Of a stretch of 64,000 nucleotides of DNA, positions 23,418 to 35,765 are shown one piece after another. The notes beneath the pieces are model-generated. The model was not told the origin of the DNA and did no database searches. It saw nothing but the letters and a program-made list of their open reading frames with translations. Numbering within the stretch: position 1 is the stretch's first letter; each line of letters opens with the position of its first letter. Made by a program: the position numbers and the translations under genes. Source of the DNA: Mimachlamys varia (Eukaryota; Mollusca; Bivalvia; Pectinida; Pectinidae); assembly GCA_947623455.1 (NCBI GenBank), contig OX392534.1, forward strand, positions 41,421,426 to 41,485,425, written 5' to 3'.

Positions 23418-24256
23418 TCAGCCCAAGATTTCTAGTTTGTCGACCCTAGATATCTAGTTTGTAATAATAGTAATAATAATATATAACATTTGATATAGCG
23501 CCCTTAATCTAGCTAGCATAAGCCACTCTAAAGTGCTTTACAGTACATACAATATGTAGATATACAATTCTCATACAATCAATACAATTAGCAAATACAG
23601 TTCTATCATATACAATTCAGAGGATTTCCAAGAGCTGCCTTATGAGGCGCTAACTACTTGTCCTATACCACCTGGCTAATATCTCCATATGTGTGTGTAT
23701 GTATGTGTGTATGCTGGAGATGAATTGTGTTGTTTGTAGTGGGACTGTGTTTCCAATGGCAATTTTAGAGTGCCACCTTACTTGAATGCTACAGCACATG
23801 TAGATACTGCAACACCCACCCCAGACCATTTATACTCCACCTGGGTTGTTAGAGTTGTGTGGGCAGGAGAAAAACACTTTCACTGAATGTTCCATGCGTA
23901 TGACAACTACGGGGGTTGAACCCCAGCTGCCTGCATGGAAGGCTGGAGTGTTAACCACTTGAACAATCCGCCCAGCCCCAGATAGCTAGTTTGTCAGCCC
24001 AAGATGGATAAATTGTCAGCCCAAAATAGCTATTTTGTTAGCCCCAGAGAGATAGTTTGTCAGCCCAAGATAGCTATTTTGTCAGCCCCAGAGAGATAGT
24101 TTGTCAGCCCAAGATAGCTATTTTGTCAGCCCCAGAGAGATAGTTTGTCAGCCCAAGATAGCTATTTTGTCAGCCCAAGAGAGATAGTTTGGCAGCCGAA
24201 GATAACTATTTTGTTAGCCCAAGAGAGATAGTTTTTCTGTTCCAGATAGCTAGTTC
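23418..24256. repeat. 22/44-bp minisatellite interrupted by a SINE
   Basis: The first part (23418-23460) has two or three units of TTGTCAGCCCAAGAT..CTAG. After the SINE the array resumes at 23980. By 24048 it becomes a clean 44-bp dimer in which CAGCCCAAGATAGCTATTTTG alternates with CAGCCCCAGAGAGATAGTTTG (last words shared). It decays past 24200. Confidence 0.88.
23461..23979 (-). mobile_element. tRNA-derived SINE, long form (about 519 bp)
   Basis: Read on the minus strand, the element starts at 23979 with GGGGCTGGGCGGATTG, has an A-box-like TTCAAGTGGTTAA and a B-box-like GGGGTTCAACCCC (23912-23925 region). It ends in AAAGCACTTTAGAGTGG, GGCGCTATATCAAATG and a (TTA)n tail at 23461-23480. That 3' domain plus TTA tail is typical of SINEs mobilised by LINEs recognising a shared tail. 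It is inserted in the CAGCCCAAGAT minisatellite, and the array word on both sides (AGATATCTAGTTTG, AGATAGCTAGTTTG) hides any target-site duplication. Confidence 0.8.
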
Positions 24257-25591
24257 ATTCATAATTATCATAATATATTGTATGAAAAATGATTGTGACT
24301 TAATTATAACCAGTAATTAAATGTATATCATTGTGAAGTAATCTCATGCTAGCGAAAAAAATTCAGTAAACTGGATTGATTATAAAATGGTCTGGGCTGG
24401 GTGCTAGTAGCATTTGTATAGTTCATGGCATGGTCCCACTGCACAGAATGTGGAGGTATTTAGCAAGGTGCCATAGAACTCTTCACTGTTTAGTGTGTAT
24501 AACATTCACCCTATCAAGGACAGCCAAGTTAAATCTATTAGTTGAGATTAAGAGGGTTCCCCTGGCTATTGACACCCAATATACATACACATGTTGGTGT
24601 GAGGATGAATTCCCACATCCAATGACACCAAAGCTACATAAATACTGCCGAAAAATAGGTTTATCAGACATTGGAGACACCTGGAGCTATTGTAGAATTT
24701 CCTAATCCAGGACACCTTAGCTTAATATTGTGGAAAAGTTGACGATCCACTCCAAGTACGTAGTGCAGAAAAGATGATGTTTCCTAACCACTTATCCTGA
24801 AGTGCATATCATTTCTCCTTCTCCTTTTAATCTATATTGTATCAAATTGCAGCAATTTAAAGTTCATCATGTTTTCCTCTCAGGAAATGGTGTAGATGTG
24901 GAACACTTAATGGATCCTGGTGTATGTACTGTTCTGACAGGGCGTGCTAATGCACAATATTATCACTTATTCCCATTGTATATGTTGCTGATGCTGGGCG
25001 TGATGAAGTAAGATTGACTGTTCAAGCACGAGTTAACAGTGTCATATAAAATGGTGGTAGTTTACAAGTTCCACAACATTTTATAATCCTGGTATAGTTT
25101 AGATTGTTACACGTCCACCAAACATATCCCACGTTTTGTCGCCGGACTACTCTGAGATGTAAAACAATTATCAGTTTGATAAAGTCAACGCCCTGTAAAA
25201 TAAAAAGGGGCTGCACTTAAATGTAAAAATTACTGTAAAATTCAGTCAATGTTAGTAGTTGACATTGAATATCTTATTCAGAAATTTTCTCAGCCCACTT
25301 GACTTGAAGGGTTAAAATATCTAATCAATTTTTTTGTGAAAGAATTTTGGCTAAATTTGGAATAGGGCATTCCGGAGACAAAGTGTTTATTGTGGTATAA
25401 ATAACGGAAAGGTCCCATCTGAGACAGAGGAAATTCATTCATTGAGTGCATGAGAACCACCAAATTGCTGATTCTATCTTTGTCTCTGTTGAAGGTTTTT
25501 TTCACTAAACTCAATTTTATGAATTCAATATTTCTGTCAAAAGAAAGCATGCCATTCTGTATTTTATTCAAAGAAGCACATGGACTTAGCC
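24257..25591. other. Unassigned non-coding DNA
   Basis: A 109-residue frame is open at 24376-24705, with a shorter one opposite it. I recognise no domain, and the base composition is no different from the flanks. Confidence 0.3.
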
Positions 25592-25735
25592 GAAAATTTT
25601 AATTTCTTGACTAGTTCTGATGATAAATGAAAACGAGAAGAAAATTTTCAAATTCTTGGCTGGTTCTGATGATAAATGAAGATGAGAAGAAAATTTTCAA
25701 TTTCTTGACTGGTTCTGATGATAAATGAAGAAGAG
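25592..25735. repeat. Tandem repeat, about 50 bp x 3
   Basis: Three units contain GAAAATTTT, TTCTTG(A/G)CT(A/G)GTTCTGA and TGATAAATGAA. Confidence 0.85.
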
Positions 25736-26548
25736 TTATTTGGGTTCTTTGGGCCTCTTTCGTTTCCTGTAATGACTACTGAAGAAAAACGGATTTATGA
25801 CGCTAAACCAGTACCATATGATGGCTTGGCATGTGGGACATATTAAGATGTCAACAGAGGTCTACGACGGATACTTAAGTGTGCGTTAGAGGAGGACAGA
25901 TCTTGGTATTTCATTAGACTGTCATTAATGCTTTATTCTGTGGCATTTCCTCTAGGTTCTCTCCGGCACCAAAATACGTCTGTTATGTTGTACTTTTACT
26001 TTAATAAATTAACGAAATGAACAGTTGCATTTTTTTTCAACTTCGAAAGTTTTATAAAAATATTTTTTATCTAGTTGGTAAATTGCACTGGTGGGTGGTA
26101 TTATTTGTGTGGGAGAAATGGAGTTTTTATGATGGGTTGACTTACGACGTAGCATGTGGTTGCACTAAGTTACTGCACGTTTGTGTAACAGGCTAATACA
26201 GAGTAAATCCTATTAATGTTACCCTGAATCAGATGATACAACACAGAGGGAGGGTCGATTAACAAAACACCCATTGTACGGTATGTGGATAGTCTCCACC
26301 AAAACATGGGGTTGTATGGGAATCAGCCCAACTCTTTCCTTGATAAAGTGAAAGTATTATCATCTTTATGAAATAGGATAGGAACACCTTTGACCTTCGG
26401 TTTAACAGCTTCTTATTATGTTTATTATACAATGTGTGTGTTGGGACTTTAGATGAGATAAGCAATACCTGTTTACCTGGCAACTCCTTCCATCCTGTCA
26501 ACCAAAATGACCAATAACTCTTAATACCTTTTCTTGACCTCTACATAT
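25736..26548. other. Unassigned non-coding DNA
   Basis: No coding frame, RNA or repeat is recognised. Confidence 0.3.
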
Positions 26549-26980
26549 ACACACCTCTCATTTTCAGTCTCCCGCTCCTTATACATCCCACAACTTCTTC
26601 ATTGAGGATCCCTGACCTCACTTGACCTCAGAACTTGCAGGAGCTTGACCTCTGACACACCTCTCATTTTCAGTCTCCCCTCTCCTTATACATTGCACAA
26701 CTTACTCATTGAAGATCCCTGATCTCTGAACTTGCAGGAGTTTGAACTCTGACACACCTCTCATTTTTATTCCCTCCTCTCCCTTATACATGTCACAAAT
26801 TCCTCATTGCTGCCCTTGATCCCTGATGTCACTTGACCTCTGAACTTATAGGACCTTGTACTCTGACACACCTTTCATTTTGAGTCTCCCCTCTTCCTAT
26901 ACGTCTCACAACTTCCTCATTGCTACCCTTCATCCCTGACCTCACTTGACCTCTGAACTTACAGGACCTTGACCTCTGTA
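26549..26980. repeat. Tandem repeat, about 107 bp x 4
   Basis: Units begin near 26549, 26657, 26753 and 26867. Each contains ACACACCTCTCATTTT, CTCC(T)TATACAT, CACAACTT, CATTG, GATCCCTGA, and a double TGACCTC word before ACTTGCAGGA or ACTTACAGGA. The fourth unit ends near 26980. Confidence 0.85.
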
Positions 26981-28542
26981 ACCTCTTTCTGTGGTATTCC
27001 AATGCTGCATATGCCCTCCAAACATCCTGTCATGCACTTTAGATTGAAAGAGATAAAACATGGCTGTGCTGTTGGGAATCTCAACGGAATGGTGAAAAAA
27101 GTCCACTTTTACAGAGCAGGGAAGGAATGTTGAGAGAAAAGCCATAAGGTACCACCTGCTCATAAATGTCGCTCATCCAAACTATTGATGCGAACACCGC
27201 TTACAAAAACGTTCTCCTTATTTCTCAAATGCAGAAAATATTTATCAGAACAAAAGCAGTTTTTGGCCCTTCTACTTGGTTCCGTTTCCAGAATATGATG
27301 AGAGGCAATTTAATTTCTTCAACTGGAAAAATAAAAAGGCTAGTGTCAGCGCCGAAGCTTGTTAGTGGCATTTATATGTGAGAGACAATCATCCTTCGTT
27401 GGAGTTACATAGAAAATTGTCAATAAGCTGAGCGGAACTCATCGCTAGACCTAAACGATGATAAAATAGACTTGAATTGAAGTGGGTTTATTCGATCAAC
27501 ATACCACAAATATTGGAGTTTTAGTGTACAAAGTGAATCAGTACCTTAGCATGATTAACAAGGGTGAATATCATTAACCTATCGAGTTATTGTGAGCTTT
27601 CCCTCTAGATATTCTGGAACATGATATAAACAGCTGTTCAATACAAGGATACTGGTCATCATACTCCGTAAAAATTATATTTCATATAGTATAACTTTAT
27701 TATTTATGTCAAAGTATACAACTTCAAAATTAGCAGTGGTACCTGCTACTTTCCTGTTATATTGAATCTAGGAATTATTTACGCTAAAACCAAGAAGTTA
27801 AGGCCTGTGTTATGCTCCCTCAGTGTCTTCCAGAAGCTTATTTATCTGTATAGTGTAGACCATAAACTCTGGTATATTTCCAGAGTTGCCCGAGTTATTC
27901 AGGACATACACTGATCCAGATCTACATAGATTTACATCAATACCATTTCTAGATTTCCCAGAAGGCAACATTTGGAATTTTCTAGTGAACCTCCACATTT
28001 AAATGTCAGAGCACTGGTCCAGGTCTCTGGCCGCTTGTCCAGTCACGGTAGCTGGAGATGTGACCTATGAGGATTAAGCTAGGAACCATATAAAGCTGTT
28101 CTGGGAGGATATCCATTCTGTTTTACTTCCTTTCCCCATCAGTGGGGTGTTTCAGTAAATGAATATTACTCCTCGCAGGCCTCGTAGATTGAGATCATTT
28201 TATACTAAACTCCTTAAAAACATTACAGTGTGTAGGTAAGTGTGTTTACTGAACCAAAATAGAAATGCAGAGTCCATACCATGTGCAACTATTGTTAAAT
28301 GCTTTGGCCTAAAATAATGAGAATTGGTCATACAGATATCAAGGTCACTCTCTGCTTAACATTGTGTCTAAGTTTGCTTAGACTAACGTTATGTACCGTG
28401 CCCAACGGAGAAACTGTTAAACAGAAATCATGTGCAGTTTAATAATACCATAATGCTCAACATATTTTGTTATACAATTCCATGTCTTGAGACATACACA
28501 TCACTTTCCGCTGTTTGAAGTTATATCTAACTGTTTTCAATC
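26981..28542. other. Unassigned non-coding DNA
   Basis: No recognised element. A TGTAG followed by GTAAGT lies at 28231-28241 without a convincing acceptor or open frame. Confidence 0.3.
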
Positions 28543-28960
28543 ATGGTACGGCTGACCCAAGTACAGAGGGGTCGCGCAATTGCATTGTAATTGGGCAGTT
28601 AAGAGCAACAACAGGTTGCTAGGCAATTTGGCGTGAACATTTCCACCATAGAATGACTTGTCAGGTGCCGGAGAAAAACTGAATGGGAATGGGACGTCCC
28701 TATGTGGCAATGCCATGTCAAAACAGGACTGTACATCTTGCCCACCTTCCTAATCAACACCTTGCTGCAACCAAAAAGGTTTGTTTACATTGTAGGCAAT
28801 CATAATCGACACATTCATACACAAAAGGGTTTTCAGGGATTCAGTACATCCTCTCACACCCAGTAGGAACAATTTTCTTTGAAAAAAACCCCAAAAACCC
28901 ATGAATGTTCTAGAGCGATCCAGATCACAGTGACTTGAACAGAACCCAGGCAAGTCTATA
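28543..28960 (+). pseudogene. Decayed Tc1-like transposase fragment
   Basis: From the ATG at 28543 the frame reads MVRLTQVQRGRAIAL, a stop, then after a second stop EQQQVARQFGVNISTI. This matches the N-terminal helix-turn-helix of Tc1-like transposases, in which a VARxFGVxxSTI helix binds the TIR. After a frameshift, 28683-28781 gives MGMGRPYVAMPCQNRTVHLA and then HLPNQHLAAT, aligning with the GRPRxTTxxQDRYIxLxHLRNRFxTAT linker region. Around 28911-28945 damaged words may echo the later catalytic DLNPIE region, implying an internal deletion. That last match is weak. Two stops and at least one frameshift make it non-functional. No TIRs were located. Confidence 0.6.
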
Positions 28961-31130
28961 TGGTGTTAGGACAGTAAGTGTAGACCTACGGATAGGTTCA
29001 GTCCTACTGAGGTGACTGCCCGGTACATACCTTCAGGTATAATGAAGTTTGTACCCTGTAGGACGATGGTAAGAGATATATTACAGCTCTAGCTTGAGAA
29101 GTACTTCTCCAACACCTCCCTGTAATCTTTGCTTTCAACTTTTATTGACTGTTACAAGTTTATGGCCATTTCGTAACGTACATGTACAGTGTAACTGTTT
29201 TAATTTAATGATTGCTTTCACCCAAATAGCACTTCGGTATGCCTTGCAGTGCTCTAGCAGAAGATGTATGCATCGCCGGCAATACAAGTTTTTGTAAACA
29301 AAACATGGTTCGAGGTTTTGTGGACAAATACTGTTCAATATTTTTTTGTGCTCTAAGATGGAAAGATGGAAAATTCCCTGCACATTATTGAATCGATAAT
29401 AGAGGACTATTGTCATTTGTGTGGCAGTTTGCCATTTTAACAGTTTGGAACAAAGCAACACATGCAGTACAATGACTTGCCGAGTTATCTAAAAGATGTC
29501 TTACAAAAAACAACCACCTCATCTAAATGAATTTTTGAAGTGCAGGTTTAGCATTGTTGCTGAATAACCATTTCAATTAGAGATATACTTCAATCTCCTG
29601 CAGTGCCATGTCTATTTTTATCACATAACTGACCTGTTCAGTCTTGTCATATGGCCATGTCATAAGTATGGTATTGCACGCATGCAAGAACACTATTGTG
29701 ACGTTATAAACAAATGACCTCATATGATTGTCTCGGTAGTGATAATCGTACCAACAAAGAAGAAATTTGCCTTTCTGATAAAGAATGAATTTGAGAGTAT
29801 TTAGTGTATTTTTCTCATAAATATAAGGGTTAGTGCTGGGTATTTCGTAAATGGGGTCCTTTCCTTACTAAATTGGATCCCTCTTCATAGTTTAAATGGG
29901 AATCCTGAAAATTAGTGGGGTCCTTTCAGTTTTTATGCTTGAAAAAGATAGAGACAGCTTCAATGCAAACCCCGGGTTTTGTATAATATAGAATCTAACA
30001 CTTGTGTCAATGTAATATGGAATTTATGAAATGAACATAGGTAACATAAGCATATTTAACCTATGATTGGTATAAGAATTATCTCCCTTTGAAAAACTCT
30101 TCCTTCGGTGTTCTCTCCATGCTTACGTTTTGTGTACCTGTTATTAATCTTCCATCAGGGTATTTGAACGCGTTGTAGTTTTTAAGTCGGGAAGAAAGTT
30201 TGACAAGTTTTTTTTCAAAACGAAACTCTTTTTTAAGAGATATATCTATTAAATTGAGGCAGTGTACATCCTTAAGTGAAACTCTCGGATACATGATTAC
30301 TAAATATTTCTCAAAAAATGGTTCCTGATGTCATTTCCACCATGCTGAGCGTGGTATTGATAATTTTATGTTATTTTCAAAAGGAAGTGCTTTTGCATAC
30401 ATTTTGTATTGTTAAAAAATCTTCAAAGGAAAAAAAATAATTAAGTTGAAGAAATTCAAAAATATATTTACTGTATGATCTATATCCATTTTGTTGAAAC
30501 GATGGTGTATAGAAAGGGACATGCTTAAAGATTAAAATCCAACTTGAGGTACAGAATATTAGGAAAGCTTAGATAGACAAAAATATATACATAAAAAAAG
30601 TAATGAAATATGGCCCCCTAGTTTAAAGATACTACACATGTTACATTTGTCATCAACTCTGTCCTGGCATTTTGTCAATATCCGTATCGTGAAATGTCTA
30701 AATTTCAGTGCGCCCCTGATTGACAAAGCCTTTCATCATTTGCTGATCACCATGTAGAGATGTGATTGTCTGTCCTTGCCTGCTTTTTATCGTGATGTTT
30801 CCATCAATAACAAATTTTCATACTGCGTAATGACAAGTTCTTTAAAAAAAAAAAACCAGTATAGGATGGTATCTGTGTGGAGGAATCAATTCCTTTGCCT
30901 GTTACGAGAAGCTGGTGTAACGGAGCCTCTATTCGAGATTGTATCAATGAACGAACAGTCATTGAAGTTCAAAGTTAAACAGGCAGACTGCTGTATTATT
31001 TGTTTAGGGGGATAAACATGAAGGTTGATGAGTACTCTTTAAAGGAACCATTGGGAAAATCAAACAAAATCGTGTTTTCCTTCCGGGTCCTTTTCGTACA
31101 CTGTTACTCATATTTATGAGTCAAGTTTGG
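28961..31130. other. Unassigned non-coding DNA
   Basis: The word GGGGTCCTTTC occurs twice at 29850-29930. Frames of 60-108 residues, including a 79-residue one at 30776-31015 and a 108-residue one at 29135-29461 on the minus strand, show no domain. Confidence 0.3.
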
Positions 31131-31440
31131 AGTCCCTGTACAGTAGGTATAAGGATTGCACTTCGTCGTCCATCTACCACTTTATTCCGGGTCATATCTC
31201 AACAGCCACATCTACAGTTGTTCAATATTGAAGGCATGTTACTCTTGGGATGGTGGAGCATCAAATACTAAAACAGGATTTTGTGTTCTATAATTAGAGT
31301 TATGGCCCCTTTTCCATCGTTTGTTACTTGTACCTTGATGTATCTTGTATTATGGTCTCACCTACAATTGCCAAATTTCCTATTCGAGAACCTCTTGGGA
31401 CTGCTCATTGTGGAAAACAAGGTTAATTGTGCTCTACTGT
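31131..31440. repeat. Probable dispersed repeat containing AGAGTTATGGCCC
   Basis: The sequence has the order CATATCTCAACAGCCACATC, TTACTCTTGGGATGG, GTTCTATAATTAGAG and TTATGGCCCCTTTT. I associate this order with a repeat widely scattered in bivalve genomes, but cannot confirm it here. The AGAGTTATGGCCC word recurs as the core of both arrays downstream. Confidence 0.35.
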
Positions 31441-31444
31441 AAAC

Positions 31445-31723
31445 AGAGTTATGACCCTTTGTTGATGTACATAATTACGTATATATAGAGTTATGGCCCT
31501 TGTTGATGTGCATATACAGAGTTATGACCCTTGTTGATATACATATACAGAGTTATGACCCTTTGTTTATGTACATATACAGAGTTATGACCCTTTGTTG
31601 ATGTACATATACAGAGTTATGGCCCTTGTTGATGTACATATACAGAGTTATGACCCTTGTTTATGTCCATATACAGAGTTATGACCCTTTGTTGATGTAC
31701 ATATACAGAGTTGTGACCCTTTG
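31445..31723. repeat. Minisatellite, about 32-bp unit x 9
   Basis: Units read ATATACAGAGTTATGACCCT followed by TTGTTGATGTAC, with G/A changes in GACCC/GGCCC. The minus-strand frame at 31617-31802 is a by-product. Confidence 0.92.
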
Positions 31724-31866
31724 CTGACAGTATGTCACCATATACTGACATCATGACCAAGATCAGGAAACCTACATGTAGTCTGGTTTTTAGCTTGTAC
31801 ATTTTGTTGCCTATATTTACCAGATTTTGTATGGGAGTATACCTCTAAGAGTGTCACTTTTCCCAC

Positions 31867-32210
31867 TTTACAGAGTTACTGGCCTTCCCAATATACAGAG
31901 TTATTGGCCTTCCCAATATACAGAGTTATTGCCCTTCCTAATATACAGAGTTATTGCCCTTCCCAATATACAGAGTTATTGACCTTCCCAATATACAGAG
32001 TTATTGCCCTTCCTAATATACAGAGTTATTGCCCTTCCCAATATACAGAGTTATTGACCTTCCCAATATACAGAGTTACTGCCCTTCCCAATATACAGAG
32101 TTATTGACCTTCCCAATATACAGAGTTATTGCCCTTCCCAATATACAGAGTTATTGGCCTTCCCAATATACAGAGTTATTGCCCTTCCTAATATACAGAG
32201 TCATTGGCCT
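31867..32210. repeat. Minisatellite, 25-bp unit, about 14 copies
   Basis: The unit is AATATACAGAGTTATTG followed by CCCTTCCC, with GGCC, GACC or GCCC variants. The core ATATACAGAGTTAT is shared with the 32-bp array that ends 140 bp upstream. Confidence 0.93.
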
Positions 32211-32744
32211 ATCTTCACTGTGTTTCACTTTATAGGAGCTTATGCTTGGTCCTGAATTGTACTTGAAATGGCAGAAGTCATGCATGAAATCAATTTCTAA
32301 CATTCAACATTGTCGCTTATGTTTTGAGATGGGGAGTTTTAGATTAGCAATTCTTTACTTAAGCATTAAAGGGAAATGGTGTAAACATCAGGAATAATCC
32401 GTATTCATGCATATTTGGATGTTTTCTCATTGTTATTTAATTTTATTCTGACAAATATGAGCATGTTGGATTTGTAGCTCTCGGATATTAAGGAATTTCC
32501 TTGGTATGTTGAGCCTCTGAGTCCCACAACTTGACCATCTGTCTTGATCTCAGGGTGGTGGTGGGTCTCCCTGATTGATTGGTCATCTGGAGGGGCCACT
32601 GGGGATAAAAGAGGTCAGCTCATCATCATTGGCCATTTAATGGTCATTTACTGTCAATTCCTTGTGAAAAATTGGAGTGTAAATCTCCAATCAATATCAG
32701 ATACTGTGAAACCAACCTCTGTGCCAGTCGCCTTAACGTGTGAA
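32211..32744. other. Unassigned spacer between arrays
   Basis: Chance frames only (for example 32544-32753). No recognised element. Confidence 0.3.
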
Positions 32745-33430
32745 GATGGCTAGGTCTCGCACCATCACTTGAACTTTATCAGTGTTGTCAAAGTGTGACG
32801 TAGTAGGCTCAGCACCATTTCTTGATCTTTGTTGGTGATGTCAGAAGTGTGTGCCAAAGTATGTTGTGCATCATTGATTGAACTTTGTCACCATTATAAT
32901 TGTGTTCTGTATTAGGCTCAGCACCATTTCTTGGTCTTAATCGTTGCTGTCAGAGTGGTTGGTATAATATGTTTTACACCAATTATTGAACGAAGTCACT
33001 ATTGTTGCTGTGTGATTTAATTGGGTTGGCACCATATCTTGATTTTTATCCGTGTTGTCGGTATATGATGTCACAGGCTTAGCACCATCTACTGATCTTT
33101 GTCATGATGTCAGTATATGTTGCAGTAGACTTAGCACCATCTCAAGATCTTTGTCACTATGTCAGTATATGGTGCTGTAGACTTAAGCACCATCTCAAGA
33201 TCTTTGTCATGATGTAAGTATGTGATGCTACCAGACTTAGCACCATCTCCAGATCTTTGTCATGATGTAAGTATGTGATGCTACCAGACTTAGCACCATC
33301 TCCAGATCTTTGTCATGATGTAAGTATGTGATGCTACCAGAATTAGCACCATCTCCAGATCTTTGTCATGATGTCATTATGTGATGTTACTAGACTTATT
33401 TAGCACCACCTTCCTAAATTCTGTTAATGT
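32745..33430. repeat. Tandem repeat, about 53-bp unit, decayed at its left edge
   Basis: The right part (33180-33380) has near-perfect units of AGACTTAGCACCATCTCCAG with ATCTTTGTCATGATGTAAG and TATGTGATGCTACC. To the left the unit lengthens to about 70 bp and diverges while keeping AGCACCAT and TTGATCTTTGT words. Confidence 0.85.
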
Positions 33431-33483
33431 TTGATGTATTAGACTGAGAACCATCTTTCTATTCTGGTCTCTCCTTTTAACAG

Positions 33484-33661
33484 GCTACAACCTAACCTCT
33501 TCTCCTTGTTCTGGTCAGTGTTTTCAATGCACATTGAGGCTTGTGCCAAAACTAACACCGCTGATTGGAAGGCTGGAAACACAGCTCCAAATCACCATGT
33601 GTGCTCCGCTCAAACCTGCAAAAATAATTCAGAGGAAAATAATAATGTTGATTTACACTGA
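33484..33661 (+). CDS. Weak candidate terminal exon
   Basis: A good acceptor (pyrimidine-rich CTTTCTATTCTGGTCTCTCC ending in TTTTAACAG) precedes a frame open from 33485 for 58 codons to a TGA at 33659-33661. It includes an HIEACAKTNTADWKAGN stretch and three cysteines. No family is recognised, no polyadenylation signal is obvious close by, and a frame of this length is not rare by chance. Recorded because frame and acceptor agree. Confidence 0.15.
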
Positions 33662-35765
33662 GAACTGTTACATATGTTTATAAAAGCACTTTTGATCAAG
33701 GGAGATAATTAAATCAGAAACTGGGCTATAATTACATTTGGCTTGTGCATCTGGTCCCTGTAGGGTCGTTATGAAATAAGGCATAGGAATATATCAGACA
33801 CATCTTCAGGACTGGAAAATTAATTAAATTTTCATCAGGGAGAGGCCATAAGCTAGCTTCTGTGTACAGTGCAGAGAAACTAGAATTAATATTGGATTAT
33901 ATATACAGCCAGATACACGTCATGTATACTGTCTACATTTGTTTATTAAACAAATCGGTGTGGTCAGAAGTTGATCTATGGTGTTAAGTGAAGGATGTAA
34001 TGACTCTTGACCAGTGGGCAGCTGAGGAAGCTTGGTTAGCTTGTGGTCGTTGTGTCCATATGAAGTTTAACCTATTTAGTTTTGTGTCAGAGTGGTTCTG
34101 TTATTTTATTTCTTGTGTTTGATTGATTCTATTTATATCCTAATTCAAAGAAAACCTTTAATTTAATTGAAAGATGCAAAAAATTGTGAAATTTTTAATG
34201 TTTATTGCATATAGCTAAAAAGGTCAAAATGGACAATAGTCTAGAATCCTTTCATGTCAATTGGAGATTTTTTAGAAAACAGCAAAATATACAATTTTAC
34301 AGAATCCAAATGCCTTCAATTTTAGTTTTAAATTTCAAATAAATAATTATGTATTTTTCAAATATTTATATTTAACAAATATGCCTGTCAGATGAACTTT
34401 TTTTAGGATTGTTCAGTCAAGTTCACTGATGAGGTCAAAGGTTGAGGTGTGTGGTCACCTCACAATGTCCCTTAATTTGCCCTGTCACTGTGCGATGATC
34501 TCCCCTGGTCATTCTGACAGTAAACCCCTCCCAATCTCGGCCTGATAATATACCTTCAAACATTGAACATATATCTTAATGATTAACAGCGAACCTAAAT
34601 AACCCTGGTTACTCACTGGATAAGGGAGATCACTCTCCCATTCATTCAGTGATTTATCAATGACATGTGTTTGTTATTAACCCAGATGATTTCTATAAAG
34701 ATCCTGGTGGAGGAATATTTGAAATGGCATGTAGATGCTTTGACCAAGATGTGTTTGTAATTACAGTAAATCGGTAAGACTGTAAACCTCTGATAGCTGA
34801 CTGATCCTGGCAAGCTTTGTCTACATTCTCAAGTTTAGTAAATAAATTCAAAGCCATCATTCTGATAAGCCTCCCCAACTCTCCTGCTGTATTTATAATT
34901 CCATGGCCGGTATAAAACAGTGCCATGGCGACCACATGTCAGATCACATGATCCTTATCATTTCACTTTTCTGTCACTGTTTCGTCAATATAGAACCTGT
35001 TTCTTATTGAAATATACAGTAAATGACCTTGCTAATCTTAGATCAGGTTTTACAAATACATGGAATTGTGGATGCCATGAAATAGAGTCCCAGAAAAAGA
35101 CCGTGCCCCGACCCCGGATGATCTAATATTTTGCTGCCAATCCTCAGATGTTGGCACCACAGAAATACAAAACTGTATCATGTTGTCATCTTGTAAAAAC
35201 AGAGTGAGCTTACTTTTTACAATAAACGACAACTGGAAGCATTTTGAAGCTAGATGGGCTTTTAAATTTTTCTAAACCAACCCAACACTGTTTCGATATT
35301 TGATTTTCAAAACGAGTTATTGTGTAGAGAAACGTAAAAACTGATAACACAACTCCAAAGTACCAACTGTTGCAGCGTGGGCTGTGACTGGCATTGCCAG
35401 CTCTCCATGTAAACAGAATGATGTATGTACCGAACAAAGCTCATGAAACGATTCTACTGCTTTTGGTTTGAAAATTCAATATGCGATTTGGTTATCTCAA
35501 GTTTTTATCAAGTAAACCAGAATCCATTGAGAAGATGAATCTTGGTTGCGATGTAATAAAGAGAGAGAAATAGGTGTCTAACCCCTTTTTGTAGGGAGCA
35601 ACTGAAGTGTTGGAACGTAGAGGCATTATTCTACCACACATACATCACACGAACCATTACAATCGGCAATAACCTGAGAGTTTTTTCTTCCGAGATAAAG
35701 CCATCAATTTTAAGTGATAAGATTTGAGCTTGCTGAATATTTACTGTGTATATTAAAGAGTTGAC
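33662..35765. other. Unassigned non-coding DNA
   Basis: AT-rich to about 34400. A TATAAA at about 34912-34917 precedes an ATG at 34923, and a 68-residue frame follows (34920-35126), but no domain or splice support is seen. Confidence 0.3.

Noticed and set aside
24000..24256. CRISPR-like array of regular repeats
   Set aside because: Spacers are themselves repeats of the same unit, and the context is animal DNA.
24376..24705. 109-residue plus-strand frame
   Set aside because: No homology recognised and a competing frame on the other strand.
28981..29040. Further transposase homology (TDRFSP, TARYI words)
   Set aside because: Those motifs would be out of order relative to the DLN-like region, so the match is probably chance.
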